Assembly (NCBI GenBank): GCA_030606635.1
Contig: JAUWGA010000136.1
Span: 1-5,027, forward strand
Reading direction: 5' to 3'
From: Methanosarcinales archaeon
GTDB lineage: Archaea > Halobacteriota > Methanosarcinia > Methanosarcinales > Methanogasteraceae
Length of the DNA stretch: 5,027 nt
In this document: positions 1 to 5,027 of the stretch, piece by piece
Numbering within the stretch: the stretch's first letter is position 1
Layout: each line of letters opens with the position of its first letter
Notes under the pieces: model-generated
What the model was told of the DNA's origin: nothing
What the model saw: the letters and a program-made list of their open reading frames with translations, nothing else
Database searches by the model: none
Position numbers and translations under genes: made by a program

Positions 1-2744
1 GTTGCGGAATCGAGTGCGCACGTTCCTGCACATCCCGAGTACCAGCTGGAATTTCCTACAAAGACCATGCCATCCGCAACCGCAACCGAGACCGCCCATC
101 CACCGATCCCGTCCTCGCTTGCGGTTGTGTTCCATACCAGATCCCCGGTTGTCGCATTAAAGCAGTAGGTCACAAGATCACTAACCTCATAGCACCCTCC
201 GCAGACGTACACGTTTCCATACGCAAGCGCAGGCGTTCCATCCGAACGCTCGATCGTCTGTTGCCATAGAATCGAACCATCGTTCGTATCCAGTGCCAGA
301 ATCTCTCCGTCGTCATAGAAGTTGTAGGTCGTGACGTAGACGATGCCGTCTGAGACTGCCGGAGAGCCGCAGCACTGATCAGGGATGTTATTATGGTGCC
401 ATACCAGTGCGCCGGTATCGGCATCGAGACAGTATACATTCCCGGCATCAGCACCATATAGCCAGCTCGTGAGGTAGACCTTTCCATCCGAGTATGCAGG
501 CGTTCCCTGCGCACATCCCCCGCCGATGGCCCCCGGATCTGCGCCTTCCACCGTAAAGTTCCAGAGTTCCTCTCCGTCTGCAACATCTAAGCAGAAGTAC
601 TGACCGCCGTCCCAGTTGCCGACGTAGACCTTCCAATCCGCTACCATCGTCCCGCCGTTTACTGAACTGTACGGTGCATCTTCGGGATATTCATTAAGCC
701 CGCACCATACGTTTCCATCGTGGTAACAGGGAGATGCCCACGAACCATACGCGCTGCTGCCTTCTCCGTGCGCGGACAGATACGCTCCTGTGGATTCATC
801 CAGTGATACCACAGTGTCACCACAGTTGACAAAGAGCCTGCCTCCGGTGACCACAGGCGACGAACTCGATACCGCACCGATGTCGTCACTTACCCACAGA
901 ATGTTATTCGTGTCAGGGACGGTAGAGCTCGAAAAGCCGGTATGGCGGGCATCGTTATGGAACTGCTCCCAGCCATCTCCGGTTACCCAACCCGGCACCA
1001 CCCATTCGATGCATGTGATGTAATTGGCTGCGGTCTTTGTATCACTGCCATCAGTGTTGGCGACGGTTAACGAGACGTTGTAGGTTCCAGGTGTGATATA
1101 TGCGTGTTTCGGGTTCTGTCTGGTTGAGACTCCACCATCGCCAAAGTCCCAGTCCCATGAATCAGGATTGTTCAGTGATAAATCCTCAAACGAAACTATG
1201 AGGGGCTCATATCCTGATGTGATACTTGCTCCGAAATTGGCAACCGGTGCAGAAGATGCTGAGACTGTGATGTGATTAGCACGGTTGCATGTATCGCTGC
1301 CAGTAGCGTTGGTTACAGTGAAGCTCACACTGTAGGTCCCCTCTGCATATATGTGGCTTGGGTTCTGCTCGGTTGAGTTATCCCCATCGCCAAAGTCCCA
1401 TTCCCAGTCGGTGACGTCATATCCGCTGGATTCACCGGTGAATGCCACGTTGAGTGGAGCTGTTCCAGATCGGGGTTCTGCAGTGAAGAATGCGGTGAGC
1501 GGCGGTGGCGTCTCCATGCCGGCGATACAGTAGAGGTATCCGGCACCGGTCCCGAAGTACACGTTCCCATCTGATATCGCTCCTCCTTGCAGGATATATC
1601 CGTCGTCAGGCGGATTGTACTTCCATGCGAGCGTCCCATCTCCTTTGAGGCAATATAACAAACCGTCATTCTTTGCCCCTGTGAAATAGATGTAGGGATT
1701 TTCGCCCTGCACTGATACCGCAGGAGATGATTTCACGCCAGCGTCAACAGGATACGACCATAATATGGCTCCAGTGGAATCGTCGAGGCATGTGAGGTTT
1801 CCTGAACATCCATGCTCACCCTGACCGACATAGACCCGTCCATCGTAGATAACGGGTGTTGATGTGGAAAACCCGTTTGCCGTGCTCCACCCACAGTCGT
1901 TGAATGTTCCACTGCTATCGTCGAATCCGACCTTCCATATGTATCCGATCGACTGCCCCTGTTCTGATGTGGTGTACACGTAGCCATCGTGATACGCTAC
2001 CGATGCACGAACCATTCCAAGATCAGACTTCGAAAACGATAAATCTGATGTTAGATCAATTTTATCTGCAAGCATGCCGTCGTCTCTGTAAACGCTTATC
2101 AGTTCTCCTTCATGGGTTGCAAAGACGATGTAATCGCCCACAACGGATGCACCGCACCACAGGAAGCCCGCGGTATTACTGATTGCGTGGCTCCATATCT
2201 CTGTTCCGGCATCGGAATAGCAGTAATAATATTTTGTCGTTACGCCTCCAGTGAGACCCTCTCCGAGGTATATCCTGTGATCGAAGTATGTTATCGGGCA
2301 CTCGAAGTTCCTATCTATTACATGGACGTTCCACAGTTCTTCTCCTGTTTCTGCATCGAATGCGAAGAGATCGCCGCTCTTTGCTGCGACAAATATCTTT
2401 CCATCGCCGTAAGCAGGTGTTGATGTCTGGAGAGTTCCTCCGGTCGTCTCGTTCTCCCATATCAAATCGCCGTTCGTCTTGTTAAACGCCCAGATAGAGC
2501 CGTTTGCCGCGAAGACGTATATCTTATCTCCTGCGATGATCGGTGTCACATCGATTCCATTTCCACACTCGCTCGTATGTGTAAATCTGCTCCATGCGAG
2601 TTCCGGGTATTCTGTCGGTGCAGGACTGTCTGTTAATCCATTATTCGTCTCATTCTTCTGAAACTGCTGCCAGTCGGATGCTATCGCGGTTCCTGTGAGC
2701 GTAATCATAACTATTGTAAGCATTAATATAGTTTTTGTATTCAT
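1..2744 (-). CDS. Secreted surface protein with two PQQ-like beta-propellers and two PKD domains (partial, C-terminus beyond window)
   Basis: The frame is open for 914 codons from the ATG at 2744 to the window edge with no stop, so the C-terminus is missing. Residues 1-22 form a signal peptide (MNTK, a hydrophobic core, then AIA before S23). Residues 23-411 form a first propeller with about eight blades. Repeats such as AFNKTNGDLIW (86-96), AFDAETGEELW (128-138) and CLDDSTGAILW (319-329) match the PQQ_2/PQQ_3 signature, and ELAWSR near residue 50 probably closes the last blade. Two PKD domains follow (about 412-496 and 499-580), each with WDFGDG. A second propeller begins with GWEQFHNDARHTG (591-603), echoing DWQQFQKNETNNG at 24-36, and has at least five blades before the edge. 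Twelve N-glycosylation sequons and 24 cysteines fit an extracellular protein. PKD domains usually serve in surface adhesion or spacing. The ligand is unknown, and nothing shows that it binds PQQ or is an enzyme. An S-layer anchor or membrane tail may lie beyond the window. Confidence 0.93.
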   Translation of the reverse strand, partial: MNTKTILMLTIVMITLTGTAIASDWQQFQKNETNNGLTDSPAPTEYPELAWSRFTHTSECGNGIDVTPIIAGDKIYVFAANGSIWAFNKTNGDLIWENETTGGTLQTSTPAYGDGKIFVAAKSGDLFAFDAETGEELWNVHVIDRNFECPITYFDHRIYLGEGLTGGVTTKYYYCYSDAGTEIWSHAISNTAGFLWCGASVVGDYIVFATHEGELISVYRDDGMLADKIDLTSDLSFSKSDLGMVRASVAYHDGYVYTTSEQGQSIGYIWKVGFDDSSGTFNDCGWSTANGFSTSTPVIYDGRVYVGQGEHGCSGNLTCLDDSTGAILWSYPVDAGVKSSPAVSVQGENPYIYFTGAKNDGLLYCLKGDGTLAWKYNPPDDGYILQGGAISDGNVYFGTGAGYLYCIAGMETPPPLTAFFTAEPRSGTAPLNVAFTGESSGYDVTDWEWDFGDGDNSTEQNPSHIYAEGTYSVSFTVTNATGSDTCNRANHITVSASSAPVANFGASITSGYEPLIVSFEDLSLNNPDSWDWDFGDGGVSTRQNPKHAYITPGTYNVSLTVANTDGSDTKTAANYITCIEWVVPGWVTGDGWEQFHNDARHTGFSSSTVPDTNNILWVSDDIGAVSSSSPVVTGGRLFVNCGDTVVSLDESTGAYLSAHGEGSSAYGSWASPCYHDGNVWCGLNEYPEDAPYSSVNGGTMVADWKVYVGNWDGGQYFCLDVADGEELWNFTVEGADPGAIGGGCAQGTPAYSDGKVYLTSWLYGADAGNVYCLDADTGALVWHHNNIPDQCCGSPAVSDGIVYVTTYNFYDDGEILALDTNDGSILWQQTIERSDGTPALAYGNVYVCGGCYEVSDLVTYCFNATTGDLVWNTTASEDGIGGWAVSVAVADGMVFVGNSSWYSGCAGTCALDSA
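1005..1511 (-). repeat. Tandem pair of PKD domains inside the surface protein
   Basis: Two consecutive PKD (immunoglobulin-like) domains are encoded at 1257-1511 and 1005-1250. Both carry the WDFGDG core, an NP(S/K)H(I/A)Y turn, a GTY(S/N)VS strand, and a G-S-D-T segment leading to an A-N-(H/Y)-I-T end. The pair also matches at DNA level: a 17-base stretch coding for the WDFGDG core is identical at 1135-1151 and 1384-1400, and TCAACC plus CAGAACCC blocks follow in register. This suggests an internal duplication or later gene conversion. The pair separates the two propellers, so it probably acts as a spacer. Confidence 0.88.
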
Positions 2745-2748
2745 ATTT

Positions 2749-2756
2749 TCACATCC
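2749..2756 (-). promoter_or_regulatory. Shine-Dalgarno site of the surface-protein gene
   Basis: GGATGTGA on the minus strand differs at one base from GGAGGTGA, the complement of the archaeal 16S rRNA 3' end. It ends four bases before the ATG at 2744. This supports that ATG over the in-frame methionines at codons 8 and 13, which would also cut away the signal-peptide start. Confidence 0.6.
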
Positions 2757-2788
2757 GTTAGATACCTGTTCTTGTGCCGTCTTCAGTC

Positions 2789-2799
2789 TAATTTATTTG
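2789..2799 (-). promoter_or_regulatory. Candidate TATA box of the surface-protein gene
   Basis: CAAATAAATTA on the minus strand is an AT-rich, TATA-like box about 50 bases before the ATG. With the usual archaeal distance of about 25 bases from box to start site, transcription would begin near 2769. That leaves a leader of about 25 bases containing the Shine-Dalgarno site. The box is not a perfect consensus. Confidence 0.45.
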
Positions 2800-2850
2800 T
2801 TTTAGAACATATCTGTTTGATTTTACCATGATGATTATCTGATCGGACAT

Positions 2851-2868
2851 AAACGTTTCGTCGACGAA
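2851..2868. promoter_or_regulatory. Perfect palindrome TTCGTCGACGAA, possible operator
   Basis: Bases 2857-2868 form a perfect 12-base palindrome. It overlaps a second perfect palindrome, AAACGTTT (2851-2858). The site lies about 55-70 bases upstream of the candidate TATA box of the surface-protein gene, where an archaeal activator or dimeric helix-turn-helix regulator could bind. Function is inferred from symmetry and position only. Confidence 0.35.
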
Positions 2869-2900
2869 GAACGATTAGATATACACGCTCAATACCGCGT

Positions 2901-2936
2901 GGTTAAAATAACGGGGCTAAAGCATGGAATTTAACC
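2901..2936. repeat. Short inverted repeat GGTTAAA / TTTAACC
   Basis: GGTTAAA at 2901-2907 and TTTAACC at 2930-2936 are perfect reverse complements across a 22-base spacer. The right arm is shared with the start of the adjoining palindromic repeat, so alternative pairings are possible. I assign no function. Confidence 0.4.
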
Positions 2937-3000
2937 GCAGAACATGCAGGGGGTGCGGAGAGGGGGGGACTCTGCGTTCTCCGCGCCCTCTGCGGTGAGA
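2931..3000. repeat. Degenerate palindromic intergenic repeat of CGCAGAG-type units
   Basis: The outer arms ACCGCAG (2934-2940) and CTGCGGT (2990-2996) are perfect reverse complements. The inner arms GCGGAG (2955-2960) and CTCCGC (2979-2984) are too. Read on the minus strand, the right half is three successive 9-base units: CGCAGAGGG, CGCGGAGAA and CGCAGAGTC. The left half is a decayed copy in the opposite sense with runs of five and seven G. From memory, similar CGCAGAG-rich intergenic palindromes are scattered through many environmental archaeal and bacterial genomes. This makes it probably a dispersed, non-coding REP- or MITE-like element. No transposase gene is present. Confidence 0.6.
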
Positions 3001-3092
3001 ACCCCGAGGATAGCAGGCAACCAGACGACACTACCGCATATTCGACCAGTCAACCAATGTAACCAACCATCATAACGCCATGACAACCCTCA

Positions 3093-3131
3093 ATCGCTTG
3101 CCAGGAATCACATCGATTCTGGGCAAGCGAT
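3093..3131 (-). terminator. Strong hairpin spanning the argS stop codon
   Basis: ATCGCTTGCC (3093-3102) pairs perfectly with GGCAAGCGAT (3122-3131). The pairing continues after one mismatch and one wobble position through GAATC (3105-3109) and GATTC (3115-3119), leaving a 5-base loop. The argS stop (3108-3110) sits at the apex. No T-run follows on the minus strand, so it is not a classic intrinsic terminator. An mRNA 3'-end stabiliser, processing site or transcription-pausing element is more likely. The structure is clear from the bases; the role is inferred. Confidence 0.55.
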
Positions 3132-4787
3132 CCCGAGCACACCAAGCGTACTTGCAAGCACGATCCGTGCGCACTCGACAAGCCCGATGCGGGCATCACG
3201 CACATCATCTGGCGCGCTTAAGACCGGTGACAGCCTGTAGAACTGGTTAAACTCCTCAGCAAGTTCCCGTGCATAGATCGCCACGATGTGCGGTTTTAAC
3301 TCCCTTGACGCAAGGTCGATCACATAAGAGAATCTGGCAAGATCTTTCACAAACGAGATCTCGGCATCCTCGCTAAGCCTGGCAGGATCGATCGATTCAG
3401 GGATGTGCTGCACTTTTTTAAGGATACTGCATGCCCTTGCGTGGGAGTACTGTATAAACGGCGCTCCGAGTTTGTCGAAGTCAAGCGCACTCTCCCAGTC
3501 AAAGGTCGTCGCCTTCTCTGGTGTGACCTTCACGATATCGTACCTGACAGCGCCGATGCCGACCTCTTTTGCGACATGGTTCCTGAAATCCTCTTCTGCA
3601 TCGGGTCTGCGCTTTGTGACCTCTGTTAGCGCCTGCTTCTCGACCTCGTCGAGCAGTTCGTCTGCGGAGATGAATTTGCCTGCGCGGGTGCTCATCGACC
3701 CCTCGGGAAGGGATACGAACTCGAAAATGACGATCTCTGGCTCTTTTACCCCATACGCTCTTAGAACGTAGCACAACTGGCTGGAGATGAGTTTGTGATC
3801 AGCGCCAAGAACATCGATCATGCGGTCGCACTGTTCCGCCTTCCACCGGTGATATGCAAGATCACGGGTCACATAGACCGAGGTCTGATCGCTTCGCAGG
3901 ATCACAAGATCCTTGTCGAATGTCGGCATCGGGACCACGAGAGCGCCATCGTCGATCTCGGTAAGTCCCATCTTCTTAAGTTCTCCTACAATGTCGGATA
4001 CCTCGCCGCCTTTCACAAACACAGACTCGTGCACAAATCGGTCATGATGGACGTTCATCCGCTCGAGCGTGGATGTGATCCCTGAGACCGCAAGTTCAGT
4101 GGCACTGCCGAACCGCTCGATCATCTCTGCGTCACCACGTTCGATTCCCTGCATCATTTCATCGATCTGGCATACCAGATCGGGATCCTCCCCGAGTTCC
4201 CGGTTTGCACGGATGTACACATCCGCAATAGCATGATCCGCCTTCTTTTGATCGTCAAATTCAAAACGGTCCATCGCCCACGCAACGATTGCGACCTGCC
4301 TGCCCATATCATTGACATAGTACTGGATTTCCACATCATATCCCGCCGTCTTCAAAATCCTTGCGAGAGTGTCACCAATGACCGAATTCCTGATGTGTCC
4401 GACATGCAACGGACCGTTTGGGTTTGCGGAGGTGTGTTCGATGATCACTTTTCCTTTCCCGCTGCCGGTGCCGTAGCGTTCTTTCTTCAGAAAGATCTCG
4501 TGCACCGTATCGTCTATGAACTTTCTGCTGACGAAAAAATTGATATACGCACCCACTGCCTGCACGTCTCCGACCAACGAGTCTTTCGGGATCGTGATCG
4601 CATCAGCGATGGCACCCGCGATGGCTGCCGGACTTTGCCGGTATGCAGGTGCCAATCTGAACGAAAGCGACGATGCAAGATCGGCGTGTGCGGATTCCTC
4701 GATGTGGAGGTCATCAATCTGGTAACCGGACGCGTCGAGTGCCTTTTTTAGCACGGACTCGACTTCGCTTTTGAATTTGAGAAACAT
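3108..4787 (-). CDS. argS: Arginyl-tRNA synthetase (class Ia)
   Basis: This cytoplasmic enzyme joins arginine to tRNA-Arg using ATP. Like GlnRS and GluRS, the family needs the tRNA bound for amino-acid activation. The protein has 559 residues, usual for archaeal ArgRS. The N-terminal Add1-type domain that contacts the tRNA elbow is at about 1-86. The class I HIGH motif is HVGH at 128-131 within EHTSANPNGPLHVGH. Other catalytic-domain segments are SDQTSVYVTRDLAYH (299-313) and VLGADH (326-331). The KMSKS position reads MSTRAG (365-370). The DALR-type anticodon-binding domain starts near GAPFIQYSHARACS (441-454) and includes ELAEEFNQFYRLSPVL (508-523). The chain ends PESM, close to the family's usual PERM. 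I chose the ATG at 4787 because MFLKFKSEVE is the family-like beginning and a TATA box lies about 27 bases before it. A TTG 21 codons upstream would add sequence lacking family features. The enzyme appears complete and intact. Confidence 0.97.
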   Translation of the reverse strand: MFLKFKSEVESVLKKALDASGYQIDDLHIEESAHADLASSLSFRLAPAYRQSPAAIAGAIADAITIPKDSLVGDVQAVGAYINFFVSRKFIDDTVHEIFLKKERYGTGSGKGKVIIEHTSANPNGPLHVGHIRNSVIGDTLARILKTAGYDVEIQYYVNDMGRQVAIVAWAMDRFEFDDQKKADHAIADVYIRANRELGEDPDLVCQIDEMMQGIERGDAEMIERFGSATELAVSGITSTLERMNVHHDRFVHESVFVKGGEVSDIVGELKKMGLTEIDDGALVVPMPTFDKDLVILRSDQTSVYVTRDLAYHRWKAEQCDRMIDVLGADHKLISSQLCYVLRAYGVKEPEIVIFEFVSLPEGSMSTRAGKFISADELLDEVEKQALTEVTKRRPDAEEDFRNHVAKEVGIGAVRYDIVKVTPEKATTFDWESALDFDKLGAPFIQYSHARACSILKKVQHIPESIDPARLSEDAEISFVKDLARFSYVIDLASRELKPHIVAIYARELAEEFNQFYRLSPVLSAPDDVRDARIGLVECARIVLASTLGVLGIACPESM

Positions 4788-4805
4788 TTCAGAGAAATAG
4801 GTGTC

Positions 4806-4823
4806 GCACGTTTTATGTCTTTT
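4806..4823 (-). promoter_or_regulatory. TATA box of argS, suggesting a leaderless mRNA
   Basis: The minus strand reads ACATAAAAC preceded by an A-rich BRE-like GCAAAAG. The box is centred about 27 bases before the ATG at 4787, the normal archaeal distance from box to transcription start. No Shine-Dalgarno precedes that ATG (the bases are TTTCTCTGAA). Together these predict a leaderless or nearly leaderless transcript and support the chosen start. Confidence 0.55.
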
Positions 4824-4866
4824 GCCGATGTGATGCTCTCTGGCTATCAAACCTTATGTCCAGCTC

Positions 4867-4909
4867 TCGCAAGCATACCACCGATGGCGTCTGTACCCAT
4901 TGCTTGCGA
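4867..4909. repeat. 9-base perfect inverted repeat upstream of argS
   Basis: TCGCAAGCA (4867-4875) and TGCTTGCGA (4901-4909) are perfect reverse complements around a 25-base spacer. The repeat lies about 80-120 bases before the argS start. It shares the GCAAGC/GCTTGC core with the hairpin at the end of argS, though the arms are arranged differently. It could be an RNA hairpin if transcription starts farther upstream, or a protein-binding site. I assign no function. Confidence 0.4.
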
Positions 4910-4946
4910 TGGTGGGGTTGCTATCCGATGCGTTCATGTTTACGGG

Positions 4947-4976
4947 TTGGGTCTGCACGAGTCCTGTGCAATCCAA
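4947..4976. promoter_or_regulatory. Imperfect dyad next to a distal TATA-like box, possible operator
   Basis: TTGGGTCTGCAC (4947-4958) and GTGCAATCCAA (4966-4976) form a broken inverted repeat around a 7-base centre; TTGG/CCAA and GCAC/GTGC pair. It directly abuts the TATAAAAT box at 4976-4983 and would cover the start site that box predicts. This is a typical place for an archaeal repressor, but it is inference from position. Confidence 0.3.
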
Positions 4977-4983
4977 TTTTATA
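4976..4983 (-). promoter_or_regulatory. Distal TATA-like box TATAAAAT
   Basis: TATAAAAT on the minus strand is a near-consensus archaeal TATA box. It would start transcription near 4952, giving argS a second transcript with a leader of about 165 bases that includes the 9-base inverted repeat. Whether it is used is unknown. It may instead be a chance AT-rich word. Confidence 0.3.
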
Positions 4984-5027
4984 GCGAGAGCGTTTGAGTG
5001 GTATCTGATTAAAGTTTTGCTCTGCGA

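Larger units (their letters stand above)
2745..3107. other. Intergenic region between argS and the surface-protein gene
   Basis: I see no gene in these 363 bases. Going down the minus strand from argS, they hold the outer arm of the argS stop hairpin, a stretch with repeated GGTTG/GGTTAC-like words (about 3050-3070), a CGCAGAG-type palindromic repeat, a 7-base dyad sharing an arm with it, a perfect 12-base palindrome, and the promoter and ribosome-binding site of the surface-protein gene. The length and content suggest that the two genes are transcribed separately. Confidence 0.7.
4788..5027. other. Region upstream of argS, no assigned gene
   Basis: These 240 bases contain the argS promoter, two dyad symmetries and a second TATA-like box. 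One minus-strand frame is open from the window edge to a TAA at 4854-4856 (57 codons) and could be the tail of an upstream gene. Its sequence (for example NGYRRHRWYACESWT at the end) resembles nothing I recognise, and an opening this short is expected by chance. A 60-codon plus-strand frame from 4815 is equally unconvincing. Confidence 0.45.

Noticed and set aside
170..586. 138-codon minus-strand frame
   Set aside because: It overlaps the surface-protein gene in another frame. Its sequence is rich in Arg, Ser, Thr and Met without domain structure, as expected of a shadow frame.
1325..1987. Two minus-strand frames (1325-1669 and 1733-1987) that might suggest a broken gene
   Set aside because: The surface-protein frame is open without interruption through this stretch, so these are out-of-frame shadows and not fragments of a frameshifted gene.
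2949..2968. G-runs of five and seven, possible G-quadruplex
   Set aside because: There are only two runs of three or more G, so a stable four-tract quadruplex is not supported. The runs are better explained as the decayed half of the palindromic repeat.
2901..3000. CRISPR-like repeat array
   Set aside because: The 9-base units are contiguous and degenerate, with no spacers and no cas genes nearby.
4233..4751. 172-codon plus-strand frame opposite argS
   Set aside because: It is antisense to the conserved HIGH-containing half of argS. It has no recognisable domain, and the strongly conserved gene on the other strand explains the opening.
4788..4850. argS start at the TTG at 4850, adding 21 residues
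   Set aside because: The extension contains the TATA-like box, has no family resemblance, and precedes an ATG where the typical ArgRS N-terminus begins.
4941..4980. Possible tRNA or small structured RNA
   Set aside because: There is no TTCRA-type T-loop, no acceptor stem and no CCA context. The dyad is too short for a tRNA fold.
4815..4997. 60-codon plus-strand frame divergent from argS
   Set aside because: It starts inside the argS promoter, has only a weak and distant AGGTG upstream, and has no recognisable protein features.
4854..5027. Open minus-strand frame reaching the window edge, possible tail of an upstream gene
   Set aside because: Fifty-seven open codons are expected by chance in a region this size and the sequence matches no family I know. 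Sequence beyond 5027 would decide it.

Overview
The window looks archaeal, most likely from a methanogen/ANME-type euryarchaeote (Halobacteriota). The reasons are an arginyl-tRNA synthetase of archaeal style, TATA-box promoters at archaeal spacing, a probable leaderless mRNA start, and a very long secreted protein that combines PQQ-like beta-propellers with PKD domains, a surface-protein style common in Methanosarcinales and their relatives. The exact lineage is inference. Base composition is mid-GC by eye.

Layout, reading the minus strand, on which both genes lie: (1) 4788-5027 is upstream DNA with no convincing gene. It holds two dyad symmetries and two TATA-like boxes. (2) 3108-4787 is argS, complete, 559 residues, with a TATA box about 27 bases before its ATG, so probably leaderless. 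A strong 17-position hairpin is laid exactly over its stop codon. (3) 2745-3107 is a 363-base intergenic region. It holds a degenerate palindromic repeat built from 9-base CGCRGAGRR-type units, a perfect 12-base palindrome, and a promoter plus Shine-Dalgarno for the next gene. (4) 1-2744 is the first 914 codons of a large secreted protein: signal peptide, a complete eight-bladed PQQ-like propeller, two PKD domains, then a second propeller that runs off the window. This frame is open without a stop from its ATG to the window edge.

The two genes have no obvious functional link. One is cytoplasmic translation machinery and the other an exported, probably glycosylated cell-surface protein. The long gap and the second gene's own promoter and ribosome-binding site suggest separate transcription. 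I did not find a clearly new multi-gene system. The points most worth a second look are the hairpin over the argS stop, the intergenic palindromic repeat, the possible operator upstream of the surface-protein gene, and the architecture and cysteine pattern of that protein.
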